A stretch of 64,000 nucleotides of DNA, taken from the NCBI GenBank assembly GCA_002491245.1, contig DKVO01000021.1, forward strand, positions 36,959 through 100,958, given 5' to 3'. The first letter of the stretch is position 1, and the number at the start of each line of letters is the position of its first letter. Shown here in pieces: positions 1 to 8,847 of the stretch. This stretch comes from Porphyromonadaceae bacterium UBA7176. GTDB taxonomy: Bacteria > Bacteroidota > Bacteroidia > Bacteroidales > Muribaculaceae. The notes under the pieces are model-generated. The model saw only the letters and a list, made by a program, of their open reading frames with translations, had not been told where the DNA came from and searched no databases. Made by a program: the position numbers and the translations under genes.

Positions 1-425
1 CCCTTGATCGTATCAGTATCGTTGACATTCCGCAAAGTGAAGATACCCTCTGCATCGATTCCCGGTAACGGAGGACGGACAGGCGACGAGCCCGGCGACA
101 ACAGAAGTTTATCATAATCCTCTGTATACTCCCGGCCGTCTTCTGTCCTGACTGTCACCTTTTTTTCTGCCCGGTTTATACTGAGTACCTCCGACTTAGT
201 CCTCACATCGATATTGAACCTACGCCCGAAAGACTCCGGAGTCTGCACCAACAGCTTGTCGCGGTCTGCAATCACACCACCTATATAATAAGGCAATCCA
301 CAGTTGGCATAGGAGATATATTCCCCCTTCTCGAACAACACAATTTCTGCCTCTTCACTAATTCTTCTGATACGGGCAGCAGCAGTCGCACCACCGGCCA
401 CACCTCCTACAATTATATATTTCAT
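1..425 (-). CDS. CoA-disulfide reductase / NADH oxidase-like flavoprotein (partial, C-terminal part lies beyond the window)
   Basis: Translating the minus strand from the ATG at 425 gives about 141 residues without a stop. It opens with an FAD-binding Rossmann motif (GGVAGGATAAARIRR, residues 7-21). Around residue 42 it has SYANCGLPYY, the single redox cysteine signature of the CoA-disulfide reductase / NADH oxidase branch of the pyridine nucleotide-disulfide oxidoreductases. Family members reduce CoA disulfides, persulfides or oxygen with NAD(P)H in the cytoplasm. The NAD(P)H domain and any C-terminal rhodanese domain would lie outside the window, so the exact substrate is undecided. A well-formed promoter lies 45-75 bases upstream. 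Confidence 0.88.
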   Translation of the reverse strand, partial: MKYIIVGGVAGGATAAARIRRISEEAEIVLFEKGEYISYANCGLPYYIGGVIADRDKLLVQTPESFGRRFNIDVRTKSEVLSINRAEKKVTVRTEDGREYTEDYDKLLLSPGSSPVRPPLPGIDAEGIFTLRNVNDTDTIK

Positions 426-470
426 ATGCTCTAAATTTTCCATTAAACATATTTTCCATTAGAAACTATG

Positions 471-501
471 CAAAGATAACACAAATTTTCATACCAACAA
501 A
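471..501 (-). promoter_or_regulatory. Bacteroidetes-type promoter for the CoA-disulfide reductase-like gene
   Basis: On the minus strand, TTTG (501-498) is followed after 19 bases by TATCTTTG (478-471). This matches the TTTG / TAnnTTTG consensus of the Bacteroidetes primary sigma factor and leaves a leader of about 40 bases before the ATG at 425. Confidence 0.72.
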
Positions 502-524
502 ATTTCCACAGGAAAATATTTACA

Positions 525-892
525 AAAGCCATCAATGGAAGAAAATAGGAATAAAATGCTCCGCATTTTCACCCCACCACAACGCATTAGCACCGTTAGG
601 AGCGCGACGCTCCGCGTCGTGCCAAAAGGCCTGCATAAGCAAGTTGCCAGAGGCAACGCCTCATGGATAACGCCGGACTTCAGTCCGGTGCTTGCAAATC
701 GAAGAATAGCGTTTCGGAGATACGCCTCATTACATAGTCAAAGCCATCATAGGAAGAAAATGCTCCGCATTTTCACCCCACCTCAACGTATTAGCATCGT
801 TAGGAGCGCGGCACTCCGTGCCGTGCCAAAGAGGTAGTATCAGCAAGTTGCCGGAGGCAACGCCTCATAGATAACGCCGGACTTCAGTCCGG
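525..892. repeat. Two copies of a hairpin-rich dispersed repeat (about 525-690 and 740-892)
   Basis: Both copies start with AAAGCCATCA and carry the same series of small palindromes: AAAATGC-TCC-GCATTTT (553-569; 757-773), GACGC-TCC-GCGTC (606-618) or GGCAC-TCC-GTGCC (810-822), GTTGCC-nnn-GGCAAC (643-657; 847-861) and CCGGAC-TTCA-GTCCGG (673-688; 877-892). The second hairpin changes on both arms and still pairs. A third, partial copy lies at 39000-39113. The element looks like a REP-type extragenic repeat. The 100-codon open frame at 535-837 is made of the two repeat units and is not considered a gene. Confidence 0.8.
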
Positions 893-914
893 TGATAGCT
901 CTGGTCGCACCACC

Positions 915-1565
915 CTATTTGGGATAGCCCACCGGCAGATTGAGCACTGCTATAGCCTCCTCTGGCAGATTGAGCAGTTTGGAGATAGCATCCCGGTCCA
1001 TAGTCGCTCTCGGAACAACCGACAACCCACGTCCGGCGCAGAACAGACATATATTCTCACTCATTATACCGGCATCAGTAACAGCCATCATCGTGGCCAT
1101 CTCCGACATTTGGTCGAATTTCTGTGGATTAGCCACCGTAAGAAGACATACAGGAGCTGTCAACACAAAATCTTGCGAGAATTGGGGAGTACCGGCAACC
1201 AGCGCTCGTTGGTCTCCTTCAGCTACCGGCTGGAGCCTATGTCCTTGGGGGATATACTTGAACACACCCTCCTTCGTAAACACATACAAATCAATCTCCT
1301 GTTTGTTGAGAGCTGTAGGTGACGTCAATTTTCCATCTTCCACCCTGTTTATGCCCGATGCGGCAAAAAGAAGGTCGCTCAAATCCTGATTGGAGAGCAT
1401 CTTGTCGCTGAATTCACGGTCGGAATGACGGTTCCACAGAGTCTCCATTATAGAGAGCCCTCCTGTTTTCGAAGGCTGCACCAAAGGTATATAATTCTCG
1501 GCCGAAGCTAAACTGCCTGATATTGTTATCGCCATGATTAAGAATATTCGTTTTAAAGATAACAT
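915..1565 (-). CDS. Secreted nitroreductase / SagB-type flavin oxidoreductase
   Basis: A 216-residue protein with a signal peptide (MLSLKRIFLIMAITISGSLASA). The mature part fits the SagB/ThcOx-like nitroreductase family: an N-terminal RHSDREFSDKMLS segment and LLFAASGINR contribute to FMN binding, and the C-terminal third contains DAGIMSENICLFCAGRGLS, the usual dimer and flavin-contact helix. Such proteins are FMN-dependent NAD(P)H oxidoreductases; the periplasmic substrate is unknown. I start at the ATG at 1565 rather than farther upstream because the signal peptide begins there and a purine-rich GAGACGGGAG directly precedes it. It lies 43 bases after the pullulanase gene on the same strand, so co-transcription is plausible. 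Confidence 0.8.
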   Translation of the reverse strand: MLSLKRIFLIMAITISGSLASAENYIPLVQPSKTGGLSIMETLWNRHSDREFSDKMLSNQDLSDLLFAASGINRVEDGKLTSPTALNKQEIDLYVFTKEGVFKYIPQGHRLQPVAEGDQRALVAGTPQFSQDFVLTAPVCLLTVANPQKFDQMSEMATMMAVTDAGIMSENICLFCAGRGLSVVPRATMDRDAISKLLNLPEEAIAVLNLPVGYPK

Positions 1566-1608
1566 CTCCCGTCTCTTTTTGTTTGTTAGATATGTTGTGG
1601 AAACATCA

Positions 1609-3615
1609 TTATTTTGTGCGAGCCAGAATAAGAGCACTCGTCGGAGTCACAACCACTGTGCCGCCCTTCGATGTCCCGAGGCCATCAGGATTTAGTTCAC
1701 CATCTCGAGCGATAATCGTCCATTCTCCACGCGGTATCTTGGCCACAAAAGGAGAAGTCGAACCGTTGAACACAAGCTTTATCTCCTTCCACTCATCGCC
1801 GTTAGCGTTATTCTTGATTGAATACGATACCACATTAGGCGCCTTTACTTTATCGAAAACAATATTCTTTGCAACCTCGTCTGCCGAAGTCATTCGGAAA
1901 GCCGGATGCTCGCGACGCAGACGTATCAGATTACGGTAATAATCATACTGCCCCTTGTTCTTCGCTTTGAGCGACCAGTCGATGGCATTTATGCTGTCGG
2001 GCGACTTGTAAGAGTTATGCACACCCTTTTTATCGCGGAACACCTCTTCACCGGCAAACATAAACGGCGTACCCTGCGAGGTAAACACTATCGTTTGGGC
2101 CAGTCGGGCAGCGCGTTGGCGGTCTGCCTCTGTCGAGCCGGGCATCGATGCCGCAAGCTTATCGGTCAAAGTCAGGTCATCGTGGCACGACACATAATTG
2201 ATAATCTCAGTCGGAGCTCCGGCATATGCAAACTTAGAGTTATTACCCTTTGCATAATCAACTTGAGGATGAGCCGTCGACGCCACAATTCCAATCTTCA
2301 CCGTCTCTTCGTTGCCTGGTTTGCCGGTAGCGAAACCCTGATCATCCGAGCGGCTGTAGTGACCCTTCACCGCATCGCGTATATCGTCTGAAAAGACTGC
2401 GACACCTTCCATTTTATCAACATTCTCCTTGAGAGCCCTTTGGGCGGCAGGCAGAGGCGAATCGCCGGCAGTCCAACCCTCGCCATACACAAATATCGAC
2501 GGATTAATCTTCTTCAGTTCGGCGGCCACTTCATTCATCGTCTCTATATCGTGGATAGCCATCAGGTCGAAACGGAAGCCATCAATATGGTATTCCTTCG
2601 CCCAGTACTTAACCGAGTTGACAATAAAATCGCGCATCATCTTGCGGTCCGAAGCCGTCTCATTTCCGCAGCCTGAGGCATCGCTGTAGCTTCCGTCAGC
2701 ACGGTGGCGGTAGAAATAACCGGGAGCGGTAAGCGAGAAATTCGACCCGTCGTTATCGGCCGTATGATTGTATACAACATCCATCACCACACCTATGCCG
2801 GCATCATGGAGCGCCTTCACCATCTCCTTCATCTCGCGGATACGGGTCTCCGGCTTGGCTGGATCGGTCGAATAGCTGCCTTCCGGGGCATTGTAGTTGT
2901 AAGGATCATAACCCCAGTTATACTGGTTCGACGGGAGGTTAGCCTCATCAACCGAATTGTAATCGTACGACGGTAGAATATGCACATGAGTGACACCAAG
3001 CTCCTTGAGATGGTCGATACCTGTGGCAAGACCTTCCGGTGATTTTGTGCCTGGCTCAGTCAACGCAAGGAATTTTCCTTTGTGAACTATACCAGACGAT
3101 GGATCGATACTGAAATCGCGATGATGCATCTCATAAATCACAGCATCGGTGATATGCTTTGTCTCTGGGCCGCGATCCTTGTCCCAGCCCTCAGGGTTTG
3201 TAGTGTTCAGATTGATGATGGCTGCTCGATGGCCGTTGGTACCAACTGCCTTTGCCCATATGCCGGGGGTCTCTGCAAGGGTCTTGCCTCCGGTAGTGAC
3301 AGCAAAAGTATAGAACTTACCGTAAAGCTTCTCCGGCACAGAGACATACCATGTACCCTTATCGCCTCGCTTCATATCAAGTGTATCGGAAGCCACACCG
3401 TTGCGGTCGGTGTCATAAATCATCACACGTACCGCGTCGGCCTCAGGCGACCAAAGAGTGAAATGAGTCCCGGTCGGGTCTACCTTGACTTCGTTGTCGT
3501 GTCCTTCACAAACAGGCCATGATGCATATCGCGAATCGATGTCTTGTGCCATGATAGTCGGAGCGGCAATACCGATGGCTGCCGCAGCAAAGATGGTATG
3601 GATATTAAAGTGCAT
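1609..3615 (-). CDS. pulA: Type I pullulanase, secreted (GH13)
   Basis: A 668-residue debranching enzyme that hydrolyses alpha-1,6 links in pullulan, starch and glycogen limit dextrins. After a signal peptide ending near TIMAQD comes a CBM48-like beta-sandwich (about residues 40-130), then the GH13 barrel. The type I pullulanase signature YNWGYDP is near residue 232. GH13 regions are DVVYNH (about 279), GFRFDLM with the nucleophile Asp (about 346), GEGW with the acid/base Glu (about 378) and a SCHDD stretch for region IV. The start is the ATG at 3615: an in-frame TTG at 3645 falls inside the promoter -7 element and would not be transcribed. There are no SusC/SusD genes nearby, so it probably acts as a stand-alone enzyme in the periplasm or on the cell surface. 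Confidence 0.93.
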   Translation of the reverse strand: MHFNIHTIFAAAAIGIAAPTIMAQDIDSRYASWPVCEGHDNEVKVDPTGTHFTLWSPEADAVRVMIYDTDRNGVASDTLDMKRGDKGTWYVSVPEKLYGKFYTFAVTTGGKTLAETPGIWAKAVGTNGHRAAIINLNTTNPEGWDKDRGPETKHITDAVIYEMHHRDFSIDPSSGIVHKGKFLALTEPGTKSPEGLATGIDHLKELGVTHVHILPSYDYNSVDEANLPSNQYNWGYDPYNYNAPEGSYSTDPAKPETRIREMKEMVKALHDAGIGVVMDVVYNHTADNDGSNFSLTAPGYFYRHRADGSYSDASGCGNETASDRKMMRDFIVNSVKYWAKEYHIDGFRFDLMAIHDIETMNEVAAELKKINPSIFVYGEGWTAGDSPLPAAQRALKENVDKMEGVAVFSDDIRDAVKGHYSRSDDQGFATGKPGNEETVKIGIVASTAHPQVDYAKGNNSKFAYAGAPTEIINYVSCHDDLTLTDKLAASMPGSTEADRQRAARLAQTIVFTSQGTPFMFAGEEVFRDKKGVHNSYKSPDSINAIDWSLKAKNKGQYDYYRNLIRLRREHPAFRMTSADEVAKNIVFDKVKAPNVVSYSIKNNANGDEWKEIKLVFNGSTSPFVAKIPRGEWTIIARDGELNPDGLGTSKGGTVVVTPTSALILARTK

Positions 3616-3642
3616 ATTTTTGAAAGCTGATATAATCTTTTG

Positions 3643-3650
3643 CAAAATTA
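3643..3650 (-). promoter_or_regulatory. Promoter -7 element for pulA
   Basis: TAATTTTG on the minus strand, an exact TAnnTTTG match, lies 27 bases before the pulA ATG. No correctly spaced TTTG was found upstream. The element overlaps an in-frame TTG, which decides the start of pulA. Confidence 0.6.
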
Positions 3651-3704
3651 ACGATTAGCCCACACAAAATATCCGCCTTTTTTCCATTTTATGTATTTTT
3701 AAGA

Positions 3705-6230
3705 CTATTCGGCCAAGCGGCGCAACGTATCGACAAGCCTGTCGCCGAGACCAATAGTGTAGCCGTGGCTGCAAAAGAGCACCCGGTTGAAAGTGTCCGC
3801 AATCACAAATACAGGCTTATCTGCCGTATCGATCTTAAGATTTTCGCCAAGCTCGCCGCTTATCACTCCGTTTATGTCGCATCCAAGCACCGTATTTGCC
3901 GGCAGACTCCCTGACAATGGACTTCGGAAACGATCTGCCTGACCCTCATCCGCGAAAAGGAGCACAAGTTTCATACCCAGACGGTCGAATTCCTCTGCTG
4001 CAGCTGCAATCTCACCCAACGCATGGGCTGTCGGTTCATGTGCCGGAGCAATAAGGCCAAGCACATAATATCCGCGGCCAGTAGCCGACAACAAACTGCG
4101 TTCCTTGCCACTTGCCCTGTCGATAAACGTATTTTCTGAATTGAAACTGCCGATAACCTCGATTTGGGTCGAATCACTGCGCACAGTCAGCGGAACAGGC
4201 ACCATAGTTTTGGCAGCCTCGAAAAACACAGCACGGGCAAGCACTCCGCCATCGGCAAGGCGCTGGCCGGTCACAAGCATATAGTAGCCGGGCGCTACCG
4301 GTGTACCGCCCTTGAAAGTCTTGCTCCAGGGTGTGAAATCATCGTATGCAAGCTGCGTCGGCGAGCAACCATCTATACGTGAGAGGGAAAAGTTCGAATA
4401 ATACTTCGGATCATCTATCCGGGAATCTTTGGCAAGGAAACGCAGATGCAGGTCAACCTTTCCGGATGTATCTTCGGCCACGCGATCAAAATCGACAGCC
4501 GTCCATGTCTTTCTGTCCACCGAATACTCCACCGCTCCATTCACCGGGTCGATACGCGCCGGAATACCACACGAACGAGCCATCGCGACAAAAAGTATAT
4601 CGCGCGACGTCGGGTCGATATCACGCTTGTGCCTCCACGCCGAGACAGGGCTTATCGGCAGATGCCGTGGATTACGGCTACCGTCAACCTTGATGCTGTC
4701 TGAGATATACCGGGCCAACAACGCCGGCTCGGAACGGAACGCATCCTTCTGCGCCCGGCTCAGACTCGTATCGAAAAATTTCTTGTAAGGATACAGTTCC
4801 TCGTTGGCCACTCGCGGATTAAGCACATAACGGGCATACATGAGCGTATCGCCAGTCCGGCTGGTATGAAGATAATGATCCAGCAGCACATCATAGCTCA
4901 CATCGCGCAAATCCTTCTCTGACAAAGCCTTCAACAGATCCACCGCTCGCTTGGGCGATAACTTTGATGCATAGGTCAGGAAACGGCACACGGTGGTGTG
5001 GTTCCCATAAGTCTTGGGTAGAATTGACACCATATCATCGGCCGGATAATCGTATCGGTCGGCAAAAGCCCGGGCCTTAGCCGGATCGAACATCGTAGCC
5101 ATGTAGGCATTACGCAGCGAATCTTCAGTGGCCTTCCGACGCTCATTGGCGGCTATGCTTTCGTCATCAGCTACCGGCAAATTTTTCGACAGCCCCGGAG
5201 GAACAATATCGAAATCGACCACGAAATTGTCGCCCGGCACATGGTCGAGCGTAACCGTAAACACGCTGTCGCGGCCGGCTGTCATCTTGCCAAGGCCAAA
5301 ACGGCTGCCATCGGTCGCCCACACCACCATATCACCCAGACCGGTAGTCACCGACGCCATGCCGAGGCTATCGGCCGTCTGGGTTGCCACAGGGTAAAAT
5401 TCGGCGTAATTGTAGATGCAATACATCACTTTGGCGCCGGCTGCAACAGTTCCGTCAGGATTGAGGGCTTTCACTTTGGCTTTGACTGTAGGCGCATAGT
5501 TGGGCGTCACGTTAATGAGCGAGAACGACGGTGAGGAGAACAGCACCTCCTCGCTACCGCTGTAACGGCCATCGGTACGGGTGCTCATGAGCATACCTCG
5601 CGACGCAGGCCCGTTGAACCACGCCATATTGAGCTTCGGTTCAGGTTCGCAGGCACCAAGAAACTGCCACTTGCCATCGACATATATCTCCACCCAAGCA
5701 TGGTTGTCGTCGGTATGTGCCCACCGTGGAGTATAGACCTGTCTGGCCGGAATGCATACCGAGCGCATGGCAGCCACAACAAATGCACTCTCCTCGCCGC
5801 ACCGGCCCCACGACGTGCTCACCGTAGCGAGAGGTGACGAGGTCCGTGCATCCGACGGGCGATAAGTCACCTTCTCATGCGCCCAATGATTGACCTCGAG
5901 AGCGGCGTCGACCATGCTCATGCCGGCAACACGTGGAGCAAGCTCCTGATAGAATACCGTGCGGCACGAATCGAGTCGCTCGTTATTTGTGCGCACAGGA
6001 AGCACAAAATCAAAAAACAGTGTATCTCCGATCTCCTTTCCCCAAGGCATTTCTTCCCTTGCCTTAAGCGACATACGGGCGTTTTCGGCAAAAAATTCAC
6101 GGCTATAGTCGAGCGAATCAGGCAACGACATACGGGCATAAAGGCTGTCGACAGCCTCCTCGGGCGTTATGGCTTGTGCTGCCGGCGATATCGCTGCGGC
6201 AAGCACTATGGTTGCTAATAGTTTATTCAT
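3705..6230 (-). CDS. Secreted transglutaminase-like protein with a C-terminal thioredoxin-like region
   Basis: An 841-residue exported protein (signal peptide to about residue 20). The first transglutaminase-like domain has WGRCGEES (Cys144) and DDNHAWVEIY (His177), followed by GACEPEP where the third catalytic residue is expected. A second copy of the fold may lie in the middle (MARSCGIPARIDP after RDILFV), lacking the RCGE-type cysteine motif and so probably inactive. The last 150 residues (YYVLGLIAP onward, ending in DTADKPVFVIAD) read like a thioredoxin fold without a CxxC motif. Family members cleave or cross-link peptides; no substrate can be named. Its ATG overlaps the end of cutC by 8 bases, so the two are translationally coupled. 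The start at 6230 is chosen because the signal peptide begins there. Confidence 0.75.
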   Translation of the reverse strand: MNKLLATIVLAAAISPAAQAITPEEAVDSLYARMSLPDSLDYSREFFAENARMSLKAREEMPWGKEIGDTLFFDFVLPVRTNNERLDSCRTVFYQELAPRVAGMSMVDAALEVNHWAHEKVTYRPSDARTSSPLATVSTSWGRCGEESAFVVAAMRSVCIPARQVYTPRWAHTDDNHAWVEIYVDGKWQFLGACEPEPKLNMAWFNGPASRGMLMSTRTDGRYSGSEEVLFSSPSFSLINVTPNYAPTVKAKVKALNPDGTVAAGAKVMYCIYNYAEFYPVATQTADSLGMASVTTGLGDMVVWATDGSRFGLGKMTAGRDSVFTVTLDHVPGDNFVVDFDIVPPGLSKNLPVADDESIAANERRKATEDSLRNAYMATMFDPAKARAFADRYDYPADDMVSILPKTYGNHTTVCRFLTYASKLSPKRAVDLLKALSEKDLRDVSYDVLLDHYLHTSRTGDTLMYARYVLNPRVANEELYPYKKFFDTSLSRAQKDAFRSEPALLARYISDSIKVDGSRNPRHLPISPVSAWRHKRDIDPTSRDILFVAMARSCGIPARIDPVNGAVEYSVDRKTWTAVDFDRVAEDTSGKVDLHLRFLAKDSRIDDPKYYSNFSLSRIDGCSPTQLAYDDFTPWSKTFKGGTPVAPGYYMLVTGQRLADGGVLARAVFFEAAKTMVPVPLTVRSDSTQIEVIGSFNSENTFIDRASGKERSLLSATGRGYYVLGLIAPAHEPTAHALGEIAAAAEEFDRLGMKLVLLFADEGQADRFRSPLSGSLPANTVLGCDINGVISGELGENLKIDTADKPVFVIADTFNRVLFCSHGYTIGLGDRLVDTLRRLAE

Positions 6231-6903
6231 GATTGATGTTTTGCATAATGAGTGTGATGATAGAAGCATCTGACGACCGGCCACCGCCAAGGCGGCACGA
6301 GCCATGTATTTCTGTCGCTCCGGTAGCGTTGCATATCCGGGCGGCATTTGCCGCCGTCACACCGCCACCGGGTAGAATTATGATACGCCCCGACGATTGC
6401 GCCACAAGGCTTGCAAGCTCATCGACTCCCTCTTCCGCGCTTTCGGCACCGCCGGATGTCAGTACCCTGTCATAACCCATACCGATAAGAGCGGCAAGAG
6501 CCTCGGCTTTATCTGTGCACTGATCGAAAGCTCTGTGGAAGGTCACCGACAGCCCGTGGCGTCGGGCTGTCGACGCGGCAAGAGCTGCAAAACCGCAGTC
6601 GATCCGCCCGTCGGGCAGAAGCGCTCCGACAACCACTCCATCGCATCCGCATTTGCAGGCAAGTCCGATATCGTCTATCATGACATCCTTCTCGGCCTGA
6701 GTATACACAAAATCGCCTTCGCGAGGACGTATCAGCACATGTATTCTGCCCTTGAAAATTTTACGGGCGGCCGACATAAGACCGGCCGACGGAGTGACAC
6801 CTCCTACCGCAAGAGCCGAACAAAGCTCTATCCTCTCCGCGCCGGCTATCGCCGACGCGGCCACGCTATCCGCATCGCCGCAACAAACTTCGAGTAACTT
6901 CAT
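6223..6903 (-). CDS. cutC: CutC family TIM-barrel protein
   Basis: A 226-residue cytoplasmic protein covering the whole CutC family: MKLLEVCCGD at the start, VLIRPREGDFVY, GCDGVVVGAL, TFHRAFDQ, VLTSGG and IIILPGGGV along the barrel strands. The family is named for copper homeostasis, but a direct copper role is doubtful in many bacteria and the biochemical activity is not settled. The ATG at 6903 lies only 6 bases after a -7 element, so the mRNA may be nearly leaderless. The downstream transglutaminase-like gene overlaps its stop codon. Confidence 0.9.
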   Translation of the reverse strand: MKLLEVCCGDADSVAASAIAGAERIELCSALAVGGVTPSAGLMSAARKIFKGRIHVLIRPREGDFVYTQAEKDVMIDDIGLACKCGCDGVVVGALLPDGRIDCGFAALAASTARRHGLSVTFHRAFDQCTDKAEALAALIGMGYDRVLTSGGAESAEEGVDELASLVAQSSGRIIILPGGGVTAANAARICNATGATEIHGSCRLGGGRSSDASIITLIMQNINHE

Positions 6904-6909
6904 AATATG

Positions 6910-6917
6910 CAAAATTA
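6910..6917 (-). promoter_or_regulatory. Promoter -7 element of cutC, very close to the start codon
   Basis: TAATTTTG on the minus strand lies 6 bases from the cutC ATG at 6903. With the usual distance to +1, transcription would begin at or next to the start codon. Confidence 0.55.
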
Positions 6918-6969
6918 ATGCGATTTTTTTGTAAATCAAAGTTATGTGATATATATCGCACTTTTTTGC

Positions 6970-6977
6970 TAATTTTG
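6970..6977 (+). promoter_or_regulatory. Promoter -7 element for the DUF1599-DoxX pair
   Basis: TAATTTTG on the plus strand, 20 bases before the ATG at 6998, matches the TAnnTTTG consensus. It is divergent from the cutC promoter in the same 94-bp gap. Confidence 0.6.
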
Positions 6978-6997
6978 CAGAGTAAACAAACACGCAA

Positions 6998-7549
6998 ATG
7001 GAAAAGCACGACACCAATTCCGAATATTCATCAGCCCTCGGCCTTTGCCGCCAGATATTTGCCGCCAAACTCGAAGACTACGGAGCTTCGTGGCGCATAA
7101 TGCGACCTCAAGCAATTACAGACCAGCTGTTTATAAAAGCCAAGCGCATCCGCACCCTACAGACGACAGGCAACGCGAAAGTCGACGAAGGTATACTCCC
7201 GGAATTTATGGGTATTGTCAACTACGGTATCGTCGGTGTCATCCAGCTTCGCCACGGATACGCCGACAGCAAAGACATGACCCCGGCCCAAGCCTTGGAG
7301 TTCTACGACAGCGTGGCCGCTGAAGCCCGTGATCTCATGCTTGCCAAAAACCACGACTACGGAGAAGCTTGGCGCTCGATGCGCGTCCTGTCGTTCGACG
7401 ACCTCATCCTCACAAAAATTGAACGGACAAAAGAAATTGAAGACCACAAAGGAGTCACAAAAGTATCGGAAGGCATCGATGCAAACTACTTCGACATGGT
7501 CAACTATGCCATCTTCGCCATCATAAAACTCTCCGGCGATGAAGCTTAG
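6998..7549 (+). CDS. DUF1599 domain protein
   Basis: A 183-residue soluble protein built of two related halves. Each carries a K(L/N)xDYGxxWR motif (KLEDYGASWR near residue 25, KNHDYGEAWR near 118) and a following alpha-helical stretch ending in (M/F)xxVNYxI. This is the DUF1599 (nucleotide-modification-associated domain 1) family, found next to DoxX genes in Bacteroidales. Its reaction is unknown. The last codons overlap the DoxX start by 11 bases. In many Bacteroidales (from memory) the pair is followed by triosephosphate isomerase, which is absent here. Confidence 0.85.
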   Translation: MEKHDTNSEYSSALGLCRQIFAAKLEDYGASWRIMRPQAITDQLFIKAKRIRTLQTTGNAKVDEGILPEFMGIVNYGIVGVIQLRHGYADSKDMTPAQALEFYDSVAAEARDLMLAKNHDYGEAWRSMRVLSFDDLILTKIERTKEIEDHKGVTKVSEGIDANYFDMVNYAIFAIIKLSGDEA

Positions 7550-8795
7550 CACCCGGCTGCGCATACGCTGCGCCTTGGTATGGATAGCACGCATAGCTGT
7601 CGGTACCACATTCATCATATCCGGCTGGGCAAAAGCCATCGACCCCTGGGGATTTGTGATAAAGGTTGGCGAATACCTGTCGGCCTGGGATTTCGCCCTA
7701 CCCCACGAAGCCGTGGCCGCAGCGTGCGTGACACTTGCATGTGTCGAATTCATCACCGGCATATTACTTCTCTCCGGAGCTTTGAAGCGCACGACAGCTA
7801 TCGTGGCAGCTGCCATGATGGCTTTCATGCTGCCGTTGACCCTCTACATCGCCGTTGCTGACCCTGTTCCCGACTGCGGCTGCTTCGGCGATCTGTGGAT
7901 CATCTCCAACTGGGCTACTTTCGCCAAAAACGTCGTCATATCGGCTTTCATTATCTATCTGTTGGTCTACAACCGCTATGTCCGCGGCATCTTTCCGGCA
8001 GCAATCCAATGGCTTGTCGTGGCAGTCTCGGCCGCATTCCCACTCACCCTTGCCCTGATCGGGTACCAGATTCAGCCGCTTGTGGATTTCAGGCAGTACA
8101 AGACCGGCACTGTGATGTTTGCCGGAACCGACATAGCCGATACTCCCGACGAATATTTTGTATACGAAAAAGACGGTGAACGCCGGCAGTTCACGCTCGA
8201 CGAACTGCCCGACAGCACATGGACTTTTGTCGAAGCGCCACAGGACGAGACCGGCGACCGTTTCGGAGGTGGAATTTCGGTTGTCGACGCCGACGGTTAC
8301 GACATCGCATCCGACCTTGCCGATACCGACGCAAAACAACTCTACCTCATAGTCCCCGACCCCAACATGCATTACCTCATCTATGCGCACTACGTCCAGC
8401 GCATGGCCGAATACGCCCGTCGCACAGGGGTCGATTTCATCGCCCTGTTAGGCTTCGGAGGACAGTATGCCGAGAGATGGAAAGACTGGGTGCGGCCCGA
8501 CTTCGACATATATACCGCCGATGCCACAGCCCTCAAGCAAATCGTACGCGGTCGTGAAGCTCTCGTTTATGCCGACGGCGGCATCATCAAATGGAAACGG
8601 ACCCTCCGCTCACTCCCTCAGTCTTTGCCCGACAGCACAAGCGCCGACACCCTCGACATAATATCAGCTCCCGACGATGGCCGTTTGCACGGCACACTCC
8701 TCATCATCTACTTAGCTTCAATGCTCACCATCTACCTCCTCGGCCAATCGCCCAAAGCCCTCCGCTTCTTCATCCGCCTCACCGGACACAAATAG
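7539..8795 (+). CDS. DoxX family membrane protein
   Basis: A 418-residue integral membrane protein. The N-terminal 170 residues hold four to five hydrophobic helices with a DoxX/MauE-like pattern: GTTFIISGWAKAIDPWGF in the first part, then a VPDCGCFGD loop with a Cys pair. Residues about 180-375 are a soluble domain with alternating strands and no motif I recognise, followed by a final membrane helix (LLIIYLASMLTIYLLG). DoxX-like proteins are linked to quinone or thiol-redox partners, and the CGC loop fits that, but the function here is unproven. Translation is coupled to DUF1599 through the 11-base overlap. Confidence 0.82.
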   Translation: MKLSTRLRIRCALVWIARIAVGTTFIISGWAKAIDPWGFVIKVGEYLSAWDFALPHEAVAAACVTLACVEFITGILLLSGALKRTTAIVAAAMMAFMLPLTLYIAVADPVPDCGCFGDLWIISNWATFAKNVVISAFIIYLLVYNRYVRGIFPAAIQWLVVAVSAAFPLTLALIGYQIQPLVDFRQYKTGTVMFAGTDIADTPDEYFVYEKDGERRQFTLDELPDSTWTFVEAPQDETGDRFGGGISVVDADGYDIASDLADTDAKQLYLIVPDPNMHYLIYAHYVQRMAEYARRTGVDFIALLGFGGQYAERWKDWVRPDFDIYTADATALKQIVRGREALVYADGGIIKWKRTLRSLPQSLPDSTSADTLDIISAPDDGRLHGTLLIIYLASMLTIYLLGQSPKALRFFIRLTGHK

Positions 8796-8825
8796 AAAGA
8801 CCGTTATCTCAATACGGTCTTTCTA
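8793..8825. terminator. Hairpin between the convergent DoxX and serpin genes
   Basis: A perfect 12-bp stem, TAGAAAGACCGT / ACGGTCTTTCTA, with a 9-base loop; the DoxX stop codon forms its base. The T-run is short on both sides. A bidirectional terminator for the converging genes is the likeliest role. Confidence 0.6.
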
Positions 8826-8847
8826 CAAACGTAAATTTAGGTCAATT

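Noticed and set aside
535..837. 100-codon open frame containing two copies of MLRIFTPPQRIS
   Set aside because: It is the translation of the hairpin repeat units; both copies are non-coding in character and the third copy at 39000 does not keep the frame as a gene.
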